A DNA stretch of 64,000 nucleotides from CAYNRG01 sp047974855 (GCA_047974855.1 JBKECT010000014.1:1-64000), one strand, 5' to 3'. Positions 15,768 to 24,803 are shown, numbered from the stretch's first letter. Notes: generated from the letters alone by a model not told the origin. Program-made: numbers and translations.

Positions 15768-17807
15768 ATGAAGAAATTAGTTAGGATTTTAATGGCACTT
15801 GTCATTGTGCTGTCACTGGTTGCTTGTTCTACAAGTAGTGGAAAGTATACTAGCGGAGTGGTTGAAGAAGTAGTGCAAGGTCACAATGGTGATTTAAAGA
15901 TTGCTGTCACCTTTTCTGCAGAGGAAATCACTGCAATTGAGGTCGTTGAAACGATGGAGACAGTTGGGATTGGAGATGAGGCAATTGAAGAGTTGATTCC
16001 ATTAATTTTAAGTCAACAAAATACGGAAGTAGATACAATTACAGGAGCAACAGTAACATCTGAGGCACTCATAAAAGGGGTTCAACAAGCAATTGATAAA
16101 GCGTCTGGAACAGCATCGATATCAGATGGATTTACAGCGGGGGTGTATACAGCCACTTCGACAGGATTTCATGGGGATGTTACTGTTGAAGTTGTGATGA
16201 GTGATACAGCGGTTGAATCAATTACGGTTACGGAGCATAATGAGACACGGTTTGTATCGGATAATGCAATAAATAACTTGCCACAAGATATTGTGGAAGC
16301 ACAGTCATTGGATGTGGATAGCTACACAGGAGCAACGATTAGTTCAAATGCAGTAAAGCGTGCAGTAAGAGATGCAATCACTCAATCTGGTGATGTTGCA
16401 AGTCTTATTGGAGTTGTGAATGAAGATGAGAAAAGTGAAGAAACAATTGAAACAGATGTAGTGGTTATTGGTGGTGGAATTGCGGGACTTAGTGCAGCAA
16501 TTACAGCAAGGGAAGCTGGGAGTAGCGTGGTTTTAATTGAAAAGCTAGATCGAGTAGGAGGGTCTACAGTGCTTTCAGGAGGAATTTTCTATGCTGCAAA
16601 TTCTAGCAAAATTAGTGGATTAGATTCAGATACGGAAGATTTGTACAACTATTGGTACGAGAGATCTGAGGGCTATGCAGATGAGACACTACTGCGTATT
16701 GCAGCTGAGCAATCGGGGCAAAGTGCAGATCAATTAATGGCGTGGGGCGTTGTATTCTCGGACACTATAGGAGCAACAGGAATTTCTACAGCGATGCGTG
16801 CCCTGTACACATCCAATGCAGAAGCAAATGGAGCAGTTACCGATGGAGTTGATTTCATCAAACCTTTAGTTGAGCATGCAGAAGAAATTGGAGTCACAAT
16901 TCTCACTGGGGTTGAGGCAACAGAGCTACTTGTGGAAGATGGGGTAGTTGTTGGAGTAAAAGCGACAAGTGATAGAATTGACTATGAGTTTAAAGCAACA
17001 AGTACAGTTTTAGCAACGGGTGGTTATGATTTAAATAGAGAGTTGATGGTAGCTAATTCTCCATCAATGGCAGGTAGTTGGGCAATCTCTTCTGTAGGAA
17101 ATACAGGAGATGGACTTGTAATGGCAGAAACGGTAGGGGCACAAACATTATTTTATGATGGTGTTATAGGATTTAAAATTATTGATTCAACAAAACATTA
17201 TACAGCGGGATCAAATTTATTGGGATGGCTTGGGCTTTTGGGAGTTACCAATGAGGGGGTACGCTTCGGGAATGAAAGTGCGGACTATCCAATCTTTGCG
17301 ACAAGCATGATTGATGCATACAAGTCAGGTGCACAAACACTATATCTTGTTTTAGATAGCAGTGATGAATTTAGCGCTTCACTAGCTGAAGAGGCCGTTG
17401 CAAGTGGTCTTGGCTTTAAAGCTGCGACACTAGAAGAATTAGCAACAGCTGCTGGAATTAATGAAGAAGCATTACTGGAAACAGTGGAAGGGTATAACCA
17501 AGCAGTGGAAAGCCAGAGTGCCGATGAATATGGAAAGGTAAGTACCTATAGTATTACAGCAGGGGATTTCTACGCTGTTGAAATCAACATGGCAACCCTT
17601 GGAACGATTGGCGGATTGGTGTTAAGCGAAAACGCCGAAGTTTTAGATAATGATGGACAGGCAATCGGAGGATTGTATGCAGCAGGAGAAATTGCGAATG
17701 CTCAATTCTTTTATAAAGAGTATCCAGCGAGTGGGTCTTCTATTTCAGTATCGACAACATTTGGAATCATTGCTGGAAAAAATGCAGCGATTAACGCACA
17801 AAAATAG
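15768..17807 (+). CDS. Extracellular flavin reductase: two FMN-binding domains plus fumarate-reductase-like FAD domain
   Basis: A 679-residue lipoprotein (signal peptide with Leu-Val-Ala-Cys near residue 21). Two FMN_bind domains follow (about 30-110 and 122-205), each with an ApbE-type flavinylation motif: Asp-Thr-Ile-Thr-Gly-Ala-Thr (Thr95) and Asp-Ser-Tyr-Thr-Gly-Ala-Thr (Thr190). Then comes a FAD-binding domain of the fumarate reductase/succinate dehydrogenase class, starting with the Gly-Gly-Gly-Ile-Ala-Gly dinucleotide fold near residue 235. Such proteins pass electrons from the membrane to small acceptors outside the cell. No ApbE flavin transferase gene is seen in this window, so one would have to be elsewhere. 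The start follows AAGGAGGA. The substrate (fumarate, urocanate, acrylate or other) is not readable here. Confidence 0.88.
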   Translation: MKKLVRILMALVIVLSLVACSTSSGKYTSGVVEEVVQGHNGDLKIAVTFSAEEITAIEVVETMETVGIGDEAIEELIPLILSQQNTEVDTITGATVTSEALIKGVQQAIDKASGTASISDGFTAGVYTATSTGFHGDVTVEVVMSDTAVESITVTEHNETRFVSDNAINNLPQDIVEAQSLDVDSYTGATISSNAVKRAVRDAITQSGDVASLIGVVNEDEKSEETIETDVVVIGGGIAGLSAAITAREAGSSVVLIEKLDRVGGSTVLSGGIFYAANSSKISGLDSDTEDLYNYWYERSEGYADETLLRIAAEQSGQSADQLMAWGVVFSDTIGATGISTAMRALYTSNAEANGAVTDGVDFIKPLVEHAEEIGVTILTGVEATELLVEDGVVVGVKATSDRIDYEFKATSTVLATGGYDLNRELMVANSPSMAGSWAISSVGNTGDGLVMAETVGAQTLFYDGVIGFKIIDSTKHYTAGSNLLGWLGLLGVTNEGVRFGNESADYPIFATSMIDAYKSGAQTLYLVLDSSDEFSASLAEEAVASGLGFKAATLEELATAAGINEEALLETVEGYNQAVESQSADEYGKVSTYSITAGDFYAVEINMATLGTIGGLVLSENAEVLDNDGQAIGGLYAAGEIANAQFFYKEYPASGSSISVSTTFGIIAGKNAAINAQK

Positions 17808-17814
17808 TAAAAAT

Positions 17815-17846
17815 AAAGCACATCATTATTCAGAGATGTGCTTTTA
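17815..17846 (+). terminator. Intrinsic terminator after the reductase gene
   Basis: AAAGCACATC pairs perfectly with GATGTGCTTT around a 10-nt loop. Confidence 0.85.
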
Positions 17847-17887
17847 CTATGCAATCATAAGCAACTTACTACCAAAAAATAATCACT

Positions 17888-17926
17888 TATCCTAACTTTA
17901 TTTACAAAAAATAGGATAGATATAAT
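17888..17926 (+). promoter_or_regulatory. Promoter region of the LytTR gene with inverted repeat
   Basis: TATCCTA (17888-17894) and TAGGATA (17912-17918) form an inverted repeat just upstream of TATAAT (17921-17926). A weak -35 (TTTATT, 17898-17903, 17 bp away) lies between the arms. It may be the self-control site of the LytTR protein. Confidence 0.45.
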
Positions 17927-17951
17927 TGTATTGTGTAGGGAGCGTGATGGA

Positions 17952-18254
17952 GTGAAAGTTAAAATTGAAGTAGATGATTCAAGAAGCGAAGATGAAGTTA
18001 TGGTTCATACCAAGGACAAGCAGTATCAGGTCAAATGCAAGCTCTATGAATTAGAAGAAATGCTATCAGAGAAATTTATGAGAGTAGCAAAAGCAGTGAT
18101 TGTAAACGTCGATCAAATCTATGCAGTTACAAAAAATTTAACAGCTTCAAGCGGACTGCAATTTTATGAAACAAGTAAAAAATCCTATGTTTCTAGAGGA
18201 TATTATAGAAAGTTAAAAACTCGTTTAAGCGAAAGAAGGAGGAAGTTGAAATGA
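17952..18254 (+). CDS. LytTR-domain DNA-binding protein
   Basis: About 100 residues, almost all one LytTR DNA-binding domain. Seen are Val-His-Thr-Lys-Asp-Lys near 20, the segment Phe-Met-Arg-Val-Ala-Lys-Ala-Val-Ile-Val-Asn-Val-Asp-Gln-Ile, and a basic C-terminus ending in Arg/Lys clusters. There is no receiver domain. Stand-alone LytTR proteins usually pair with a small membrane protein that modulates them; here the next frame, overlapping by ATGA, is such a gene but broken. The GTG start at 17952 fits the upstream AGGGAG; a TTG at 17931 is in frame. Confidence 0.8.
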   Translation: MKVKIEVDDSRSEDEVMVHTKDKQYQVKCKLYELEEMLSEKFMRVAKAVIVNVDQIYAVTKNLTASSGLQFYETSKKSYVSRGYYRKLKTRLSERRRKLK

Positions 18255-18650
18255 AGTCAAAGTCAGACAAAATATTTGGAGTGTTTTTAATTTTAGTCGC
18301 AGGAGTAATTATAATGAGTGGGATGGATATATCACGGGTGAGGGTGAGAATTCAGGAAGTGATGCAATTGTATCTGATTTGAGTTGCTACAACTTTGATG
18401 TGACTTTTGCAAACAACATACAATATGTAAACACAGATTCACTGGAGAGAGTTTATTGTAGTGGGAAATTTGGAACGTTAGAAGTTTATTTAACACAAAC
18501 AGAAATGAAATACGCTCATGCTTCAGTAGTGTAACTATATATCTCTCTAGTTCATGGCGTGCTGCAGATTTAACATCAAACGCTTTTGAATCTGTGGAAG
18601 TTAAGGGTAAATTTGACCCCAATGCTAGTAAAGTATTGCAGATTAGATGA
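18251..18650 (+). pseudogene. LiaF-like membrane protein, broken by frameshifts
   Basis: The ATG overlaps the LytTR stop and has AGGAGG before it. The first frame gives a Lys-rich start and one membrane span, then stops at 18381. A second frame from about 18310 to 18534 continues with Cys-Tyr-Asn-Phe-Asp-Val-Thr-Phe-Ala and Phe-Gly-Thr-Leu-Glu-Val-Tyr-Leu. A third, from about 18525 to 18650, reads Val-Thr-Ile-Tyr-Leu-Ser-Ser-Ser-Trp. Joined, these pieces resemble the C-terminal strand repeats of LiaF/YvqF-type proteins behind a shortened membrane part. Two frameshifts and a probable deletion make it a pseudogene, unless the sequence has errors. Confidence 0.65.
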
Positions 18651-18689
18651 GATGTTAGGTTTGGAGGATTGGAAGTAATTTACGTATAA

Positions 18690-18714
18690 TAAAAAAACCA
18701 GTTAAGGTTTTTTT
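18690..18714. terminator. Bidirectional terminator between convergent genes
   Basis: AAAAAAACC and GGTTTTTTT pair around a 6-nt loop. It can serve the LytTR unit on the plus strand and gpmI on the minus strand. Confidence 0.7.
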
Positions 18715-18732
18715 ATGTATTGTGAGCTTGGC

Positions 18733-20304
18733 TTATTTAAGCATACTCTTATCCCAACATTCTGGGGCTTCAAATCCAAGAAGTTCAACAACAGTTGAAG
18801 CAACATTGCTTAGTCCAAAGGATCCATCTTTTAATTCAACATCATTATTGTAAATGATAAATGGAACAGGATTTAAAGTGTGCGATGTTTTAGGTTTCGC
18901 TACATCTTCAGGGTTTTTCTTTTTTTCTTGCATTTCATCTGCATTACCATGATCTGCAGTAATAATTAAGGTTGCATCTACCTTGTTACAAGCTTCTATA
19001 ATTCTTGCAAGGGCTAGGTCAACAGCTTCAACACCAATTAGAGTAGCTGCGTAGTTGCCTGTATGACCTACCATATCTCCATTTGGGTAGTTAACTCGTA
19101 GAAAATCGTAGTTCTTTGATTCGATTGCGTTAACTAACAAATCAGTGATTTCGCCTGCTTTCATCCATGGACGTTGTTCAAACGGAATAACATCGCTTGG
19201 AACTTCAACCCAAGTCTCCAATTCACTGCTGAATTTTTCTGAACGGTTTCCATTCCAGAAATAAGTAACGTGACCAAATTTCTGTGTTTCACTAATGGCA
19301 TAAGATTTTACTTTCTTATCCACTAGGAAAGCACTTAGTGTGTTTTCGATTTTTGGTGGAGCAACTAAGAAGTTATTAGGTATTTTTAAATCGCCATCAT
19401 ATTGCAACATTCCACAATAGAATACATTAGGAGTCATCATACGATCAAAAGCTTTAAATGCGTCTTTTTCTTCAAAAGCTTTAGAGATTTCAATGGCTCT
19501 ATCCCCTCTGAAGTTGAATAGGACAACTGAATCGCCATCAACAATAGTTCCCACCGGTTTTTTGTTTTCTTCAATGACAAATCCGGGTAGATTTTGGTCA
19601 GAACAGTTTAGTTCAGAACGATAAGTTTCAATAGCTTCCTGCATTGATGAAAAAGAGCGTCCTTCTCCAAGGACATGAATTTTCCATCCCTCTTCAACCA
19701 TCGACCAATCTGCTTCATAGCGATCCATCGTAATTTTCATCCGACCACCACCAGAAGCAACACGGCAGTCAAAGTTATCATCACGCAATTCAGATAAATA
19801 GTTTTCTAATTGTTCAACATAAGTTAATGCACTTGTTTCAGGGACATCACGCCCATCAAGTAACGCGTGAATACGAACACTTTTTACTCCATCTGTTTTT
19901 GCTTGTTTTAGCATAGCAATTAAATGGTTGATATGAGAATGGACATTTCCATCAGATAAAAGTCCGATAAAATGCAATGTTCCATTTACACAGAACTGTG
20001 TAGCATCTTTCCAAGTTTGTGATGAAAAGATGGCTTTAGTTTCGATACTCTCGTTGACTAACTTTGCTCCTTGACTATAAATTTGTCCACATCCCAGAGC
20101 ATTATGACCTACTTCAGAGTTACCCATATCATCATCACTTGGAAGTCCAACTGCGAGCCCATGAGCTTTAATTTGGGTGTTTGGACTAGTACTTAACAAA
20201 TGATCAAGAGTGGGTTTATAAGCGTGCATAACGGCATTACCATTATCTTTATCAGTACAGCCAACCCCATCCATAACGACAAGAACTACAGGTTTTTTCT
20301 TCAT
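18733..20304 (-). CDS. gpmI: 2,3-bisphosphoglycerate-independent phosphoglycerate mutase
   Basis: The 523-residue cytosolic enzyme interconverts 3- and 2-phosphoglycerate in glycolysis using two Mn ions. It shows the alkaline-phosphatase-fold start Val-Val-Met-Asp-Gly, the phosphorylated Ser in Met-Gly-Asn-Ser-Glu-Val-Gly-His near residue 63, Asp-Gly-Arg-Asp-Val, and the C-terminal metal ligands in Thr-Ala-Asp-His-Gly-Asn-Ala-Asp. Length is close to the family norm. GGAGGAA precedes the start. It is a single gene on the minus strand, apart from gap, which lies at 35 kb. Confidence 0.95.
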   Translation of the reverse strand: MKKKPVVLVVMDGVGCTDKDNGNAVMHAYKPTLDHLLSTSPNTQIKAHGLAVGLPSDDDMGNSEVGHNALGCGQIYSQGAKLVNESIETKAIFSSQTWKDATQFCVNGTLHFIGLLSDGNVHSHINHLIAMLKQAKTDGVKSVRIHALLDGRDVPETSALTYVEQLENYLSELRDDNFDCRVASGGGRMKITMDRYEADWSMVEEGWKIHVLGEGRSFSSMQEAIETYRSELNCSDQNLPGFVIEENKKPVGTIVDGDSVVLFNFRGDRAIEISKAFEEKDAFKAFDRMMTPNVFYCGMLQYDGDLKIPNNFLVAPPKIENTLSAFLVDKKVKSYAISETQKFGHVTYFWNGNRSEKFSSELETWVEVPSDVIPFEQRPWMKAGEITDLLVNAIESKNYDFLRVNYPNGDMVGHTGNYAATLIGVEAVDLALARIIEACNKVDATLIITADHGNADEMQEKKKNPEDVAKPKTSHTLNPVPFIIYNNDVELKDGSFGLSNVASTVVELLGFEAPECWDKSMLK

Positions 20305-20329
20305 AATTATTCCTCCATTTTACTTTATT

Positions 20330-20338
20330 AGTGTATCA
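20330..20338 (-). promoter_or_regulatory. Extended -10 promoter element of gpmI
   Basis: On the minus strand TGA precedes TACACT (20330-20335), about 25 bp ahead of the start codon. The -35 region is poor. Confidence 0.45.
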
Positions 20339-20432
20339 CGAATTACACTAATTTTCACTAGGGATTATCTAAATTTAAAAGAAATGGACAAGAAATAGGA
20401 TGGGAATGTAATCTCCAATTGAGATAAAATAA

Positions 20433-20457
20433 AAAGCAATTCACAAGGAATTGCTTT
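20433..20457 (-). terminator. Terminator of the two-component operon
   Basis: AAAGCAATTC pairs perfectly with GAATTGCTTT around a 5-nt loop. The stem overlaps the kinase stop codon and is followed on the minus strand by a T-rich run. Confidence 0.8.
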
Positions 20458-21712
20458 ATTGAAGTTTGAAGGAAACAAGTGCAGTTGTTTTCTTTTCTTC
20501 TTTGGTTGTGATGCTTAGCGTTGCATGGTGCTGTTTAACGATTTGGCTAGCTATGGATAATCCTAGACCAACCCCTCCTGTAGCACTGTTATGGTCTTCA
20601 TCTAGGCGATAGAAACGTTCAAATAGTTTATCTTCTTTTTCCTTAGGAATTTCCGGTCCGACGTTACGAATAGCTAAGTCAATACTTTTTGATTTTCTTT
20701 CAAGGATGACTTCAACTTCCTGATTATTATAGCTATATTTAATAGCATTGTCTAATAGAATAGTAATAAGTTGGGCAATTTCAGAAGGAACACCAGAGAT
20801 TGAAATATCTTCTTCTATGGTTGTTTGCAAAGTGATTTCCCTTTCAAATGCCACGGCTTCCATTGGGAGGATTGTTTCGTATAAGAGCTCACTCAAAGAG
20901 AAAGAATGCATTAATTTTTGAGATTCTCCATCATCCATTTTTGCAAGGGTAAGTAAATCCTGAATCAAAACTGACATTCTCTTAATTTCGGATTTACTTA
21001 AGTTTAACCATTTTTGAACATCTTCCACCTTTTCTTCTGGATTACTTAGTGCAACATCCATGTTGGCACTCATGATGGTTAGTGGTGTTTTTAATTCATG
21101 TGATGCATTGGAAATGAACTCTTTTTGTTTTTTGTGGGCAGATTGAACAGGTTCGATTGCCTTTTCTGCAAACTTCCAGCTGATAAAGAAAATAACGCAA
21201 AGGGCAATGAGAGCAGTGATAATAAAGGAAGTTAAAAGTGATTTTAAGAAGTTGAAAGAGTTTGTAATATCAATGAACACAACACGATAAATTCCGTTGG
21301 ATTCAAACACTTGATAACCCCATGAATTCGTTTCATTTTGAAAGAATTGAATATCGGAAGAGAAAGAAACACGATCTACCATAGTTTGAATTTTATCTTC
21401 TGTAAGGTAAGCAAAGCGAAGCTGTTGCCAAGAAACTAAATTTTTGTTTTTATCAATCTCAACCCAAAATGAAATAGAGGGAAGATCATTGTTTTGAATT
21501 TGTTGGCGATTGTCATTGATGAAATTATTGTTTTCAAAGTTTGATGAATTAATCGGATCAGAAAGAGTTTTCTCAATTTGCATTTTAATATCACTTACAA
21601 GATTACCATAAGTAATAGAGAACACAGCAGTAAAGACAATAACTAAGATGCTTAAACTACCGATGATATTAAAAATTAAAAATTTGTTTCGGAGTTTTTT
21701 AAACAAGGTCAT
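20456..21712 (-). CDS. Sensor histidine kinase
   Basis: About 418 residues. The protein has two membrane spans (about 12-36 and 160-182) flanking an extracellular sensor loop rich in Asn and Phe. A HisKA dimerisation domain follows with Ser-His-Glu-Leu-Lys-Thr-Pro near residue 208. The HATPase_c domain has an N box (Asp-Asn-Ala-Ile-Lys-Tyr) and a Gly-Val-Gly-Leu-Gly-Leu-Ser G box. It phosphorylates the response regulator encoded just upstream, whose gene it overlaps by 14 bp. The ATG at 21712 follows AAAGGAG. The signal sensed is unknown. Confidence 0.9.
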   Translation of the reverse strand: MTLFKKLRNKFLIFNIIGSLSILVIVFTAVFSITYGNLVSDIKMQIEKTLSDPINSSNFENNNFINDNRQQIQNNDLPSISFWVEIDKNKNLVSWQQLRFAYLTEDKIQTMVDRVSFSSDIQFFQNETNSWGYQVFESNGIYRVVFIDITNSFNFLKSLLTSFIITALIALCVIFFISWKFAEKAIEPVQSAHKKQKEFISNASHELKTPLTIMSANMDVALSNPEEKVEDVQKWLNLSKSEIKRMSVLIQDLLTLAKMDDGESQKLMHSFSLSELLYETILPMEAVAFEREITLQTTIEEDISISGVPSEIAQLITILLDNAIKYSYNNQEVEVILERKSKSIDLAIRNVGPEIPKEKEDKLFERFYRLDEDHNSATGGVGLGLSIASQIVKQHHATLSITTKEEKKTTALVSFKLQ

Positions 21713-22385
21713 CACGCTCCTTTAATGTATAGCCTACCCCACGAACTGTTTGGATGGTGATTGTGGATTTAAGGAAGGTTAGTTTTTTTCTGAGAAAAGA
21801 AATATAAACTTCCACGTGATTATTGGTAGCTTCACTGTCGTACCCCCATATTTTTTCAATGAGCTGCTCCTTGGAGAGAACCATGTTTTTTTGAATCATA
21901 AAATATTCTAATAGTTCGGCTTCTTTCAAAGTCAAGGGAACATGTTTAGATTCAAAGGAAAGAAGAAGAGACTGCATGTTTAAGGTTAAACTTCCATAAC
22001 TCAAATCATCACTGGTTACAGTACTTTCTTTTCGGCGCAAGTTAGCACGAATGCGAGCGAGTAGCTCTGGCACTTCAAATGGTTTAGCAATGTAGTCATC
22101 TGCACCAAAATCAAGTCCAGTTACCTTATCTTGCAAATCTGACTTTGCAGTTAACATTAAAATAGGAGTACTGATTTCTTCTTCACGAATTGTTTTTAAG
22201 ACACTCAATCCATCCTTTTTTGGCAACATAATATCCAAAAGGATTAAGTCGTAAATACCACTTAATGCAGCATCTTCTCCACTTTCACCGTCATAAAAAA
22301 CATCCACGGTATAGTGATTTTTCTTTAAAATTTGAGTTAGAGCATCGGCTAAATTTTTTTCATCTTCTATTAAAAGTAATCGCAT
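21699..22385 (-). CDS. OmpR-family response regulator
   Basis: 228 residues: a receiver domain (1-115) with acidic Glu-Asp-Glu near the start, the phosphorylated Asp in Leu-Leu-Asp-Ile-Met-Leu-Pro near 51, and a conserved Lys in Lys-Pro-Phe. A winged-helix DNA-binding domain (about 130-228) ends with Val-Arg-Gly-Val-Gly-Tyr. The ATG at 22385 follows GAGGTG; six codons upstream there is another ATG that is less well placed. It forms a two-gene operon with the kinase. Targets are unknown. Confidence 0.92.
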   Translation of the reverse strand: MRLLLIEDEKNLADALTQILKKNHYTVDVFYDGESGEDAALSGIYDLILLDIMLPKKDGLSVLKTIREEEISTPILMLTAKSDLQDKVTGLDFGADDYIAKPFEVPELLARIRANLRRKESTVTSDDLSYGSLTLNMQSLLLSFESKHVPLTLKEAELLEYFMIQKNMVLSKEQLIEKIWGYDSEATNNHVEVYISFLRKKLTFLKSTITIQTVRGVGYTLKERDDLV

Positions 22386-22410
22386 AGAAACACCTCGTTT
22401 CACTGGCTTT

Positions 22411-22419
22411 ATTATACCA
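22411..22419 (-). promoter_or_regulatory. -10 element of the two-component operon
   Basis: TATAAT on the minus strand (22411-22416) lies about 25 bp ahead of the start codon. No good -35 is seen at 17 bp. Confidence 0.5.
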
Positions 22420-22461
22420 CAGGAAGACTTAAAATAATCTTAAACGAATGCCCACTTGATA

Positions 22462-22470
22462 TGATATAAT
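22462..22470 (+). promoter_or_regulatory. Extended -10 promoter of rnmV
   Basis: TGA followed by TATAAT (22465-22470) lies 17 bp before the rnmV start codon. The -35 is poor. Confidence 0.6.
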
Positions 22471-22487
22471 AGAGATGGAGTAGAACT

Positions 22488-23018
22488 ATGAAAATAAAGG
22501 AAGTCATTATTGTAGAAGGGAAACATGACACAGCGACATTGAAGCGTTATTTTGAGTGTGAAACAATTGAAACTGGGGGAACCTGTTTAAGTGATAAAAC
22601 AATAAAACTAATCCAGATTGCTAAAGAGAAGCGGGGTGTCATCATTTTTACTGATCCCGATTTCCCGGGAGAAAAAATCAGGACTAGTATTAATCAGCGA
22701 GTGGATGGCTGTAAAAATGCTTTCATTGAAAAGGCGAAAGCTAAAACAGCAAAGAAAGTAGGGATTGAGCACGCTTCGAAAGAAGAGTTAGAGAAAGCTC
22801 TGTCATCTTGTTTGACTTATCAAGCCAATTTATCGCAACAGTTAAAAGTTCAAGATTTAGTGGAGTTGGGGTTAAGTGGGCATCCTGAAAGTAAACAAAA
22901 ACGTGAAAAACTAGCTAAAAAATTTCACTTTGGATCATGCAATGCGAAAACATTTTGTCAAAGATGCAATATGTTACAAATAACTAAAAAAGATTTAGAA
23001 GAAGGACTGAGTATATGA
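22488..23018 (+). CDS. rnmV: Ribonuclease M5
   Basis: The 176-residue Toprim nuclease completes 5S rRNA maturation. It has the Toprim Glu in Ile-Val-Glu-Gly-Lys-His-Asp, the Asp-Pro-Asp-Phe-Pro-Gly-Glu metal site near residues 60-66 and the expected C-terminal domain. The gene starts the conserved rnmV-rsmA pair of Firmicutes and overlaps rsmA by 4 bp. Length is normal. Confidence 0.93.
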   Translation: MKIKEVIIVEGKHDTATLKRYFECETIETGGTCLSDKTIKLIQIAKEKRGVIIFTDPDFPGEKIRTSINQRVDGCKNAFIEKAKAKTAKKVGIEHASKEELEKALSSCLTYQANLSQQLKVQDLVELGLSGHPESKQKREKLAKKFHFGSCNAKTFCQRCNMLQITKKDLEEGLSI

Positions 23019-23875
23019 AAAAGGCAATCGCCACACGCGCAAGGACGCAAGAAATTCTAGAAAAATTTGAGTTGTCCGCCAAAAAAGGGTATGGGCAAAA
23101 TTTTATCATTGAACCAGCGATTGTGGAAAAGATCGCAGAGTATGCCCAGTGTGAGGATAGCTGCGTTATTGAAATTGGTCCTGGTATTGGAGCACTGACA
23201 GAACAGCTGAGTAAACGAGCAAAAAAAGTGATTGCTTATGAAATTGATGAGCGTTTATTGGAAGTGCTGAACGATACCTTAAGCGAGTATGACAATGTGG
23301 AGATTATTCACCAAGATTTTCTGAAAGTAGATTTAGGCAAAGAAGTGCAAAGACTACAAAAGAAATTTGGAGAAGTGGTGATTTGTGCAAACTTACCCTA
23401 CTACATAACCGCACCGTTACTATTTAAAATTTTTGAGGCGGATGCAGATATTAAAGTGATTACTGTGATGATGCAAAAAGAAGTTGGTGACCGCTTTTGT
23501 GCGAAACCATCTACAAAAGAATACAATGCACTTAGCGTTTTAGCGCAAGACTTATATCAAATTAAAACGGTAATGAAAATACCAAAAACAATTTTTAACC
23601 CTAAGCCTAAAGTAGATTCATCGGTTGTACAATTCATTAGTAAAGAGGGGTTGGGTTATACAAATCAAAAAGATTTTTTTGATTTTGTAAAAGCTTGCTT
23701 TAAACAAAGGAGAAAAACGCTATACAATAATCTTAAAGAGTATTATGGCGATGCAAATCAAGCTGAAAAGGCAATAGTTCAAGCAAATCTAAGATTAAGT
23801 GTCCGTGCTGAAGAGTTGGAACTAGTTTCTTTTCATCACCTATATGATCGCGGAGGTAGACGAAATGAAAGATAG
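23015..23875 (+). CDS. rsmA: 16S rRNA dimethyladenosine transferase
   Basis: 286 residues. RsmA (KsgA) dimethylates two adjacent adenosines near the 3' end of 16S rRNA with S-adenosylmethionine. Diagnostic segments are Lys-Lys-Gly-Tyr-Gly-Gln-Asn-Phe, Glu-Ile-Gly-Pro-Gly-Ile-Gly-Ala-Leu-Thr and Asn-Leu-Pro-Tyr-Tyr-Ile-Thr. The ATG start overlaps the rnmV stop, and its end overlaps ispE by 11 bp. Confidence 0.95.
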   Translation: MKKAIATRARTQEILEKFELSAKKGYGQNFIIEPAIVEKIAEYAQCEDSCVIEIGPGIGALTEQLSKRAKKVIAYEIDERLLEVLNDTLSEYDNVEIIHQDFLKVDLGKEVQRLQKKFGEVVICANLPYYITAPLLFKIFEADADIKVITVMMQKEVGDRFCAKPSTKEYNALSVLAQDLYQIKTVMKIPKTIFNPKPKVDSSVVQFISKEGLGYTNQKDFFDFVKACFKQRRKTLYNNLKEYYGDANQAEKAIVQANLRLSVRAEELELVSFHHLYDRGGRRNER

Positions 23876-24713
23876 AGCGTTTGCTAAAATTAACCTTTGT
23901 TTAAATGTTGTTGGGAAAAGAGATGATGGCTACCATGAGTTGGAAATGATTATGGTACCCATTAATTTTTATGATGTGGTGGATATAAAAATTTCAAAAG
24001 AAATGCAGTTTAGCAGTAATGCCACCTATCTTCCTAAAACCGATAAAAACACAGTAATTAAAGCAATCGAAGTGTTACGTGAAGAGTATGGATTTTCAGA
24101 AAATTTCGATATTCAAGTAGTAAAGCATATTCCAACACAGGCAGGACTTGCGGGAGGAAGTGCAGATGCAGCAGCAGCAATTCGGATTTTAAAAAAGATG
24201 TTAAATTTGGATATGTCTCATCAAAAAATGGTGGATTTAGCTAAAAAAGTTGGCGCTGATGTCCCGTTTTGTTGTTTCAATAAACCGGCGTATGTTTCTG
24301 GGATTGGAGAAAAAATGGAGTTGTTTGAAATGAAAAGCAGCTGGGAAGTATTGCTTGTTAAACCTTATCGTGGAGTGTCAACACCCAAAGCGTTTAATTT
24401 ACTTGATTTAGCTAATGCAGCACACCCAGATTGTTTGAAAATGAAGGAATCCTTAGAAAATGAAGATGATAGAGCGGTGTTGGACAATCTAGGAAATACA
24501 CTAGAGCAGCCTGCAATTAAACTGCTGCCTGTGATTAATGAAATCAAGGTAAAACTACTTGAGTTGGGAATGTCAGGCGTGCTGATGTCAGGAAGTGGTT
24601 CAACTGTATTCGCACTGACAAAAGATAAAAAGAAAATGAGATATGCAGCAAAGAAAATGAAAGAAAATGGTTTTTTTGTTAGAGAAACAAATATTTATCA
24701 AAGTAGTTTTTAA
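23865..24713 (+). CDS. ispE: 4-diphosphocytidyl-2-C-methyl-D-erythritol kinase
   Basis: 282 residues of the GHMP kinase family: Ala-Lys-Ile-Asn-Leu near the start, the ATP loop Pro-Thr-Gln-Ala-Gly-Leu-Ala-Gly-Gly-Ser-Ala-Asp near residue 90, and the C-terminal Met-Ser-Gly-Ser-Gly-Ser-Thr-Val-Phe. The enzyme phosphorylates CDP-methylerythritol in the MEP isoprenoid pathway, so this organism probably uses MEP rather than mevalonate. The ATG at 23865 follows GGAGGT by 7 bp. It is the last gene of the rnmV-rsmA-ispE run. Confidence 0.94.
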   Translation: MKDRAFAKINLCLNVVGKRDDGYHELEMIMVPINFYDVVDIKISKEMQFSSNATYLPKTDKNTVIKAIEVLREEYGFSENFDIQVVKHIPTQAGLAGGSADAAAAIRILKKMLNLDMSHQKMVDLAKKVGADVPFCCFNKPAYVSGIGEKMELFEMKSSWEVLLVKPYRGVSTPKAFNLLDLANAAHPDCLKMKESLENEDDRAVLDNLGNTLEQPAIKLLPVINEIKVKLLELGMSGVLMSGSGSTVFALTKDKKKMRYAAKKMKENGFFVRETNIYQSSF

Positions 24714-24803
24714 TATAAACTATACGGCCGTTAAAGTAAAAAAGCACAAGTGTGGAAATTAGAAAGAAGATTTTATATAATACACTCACAGGAGGGCGTC
24801 AAT

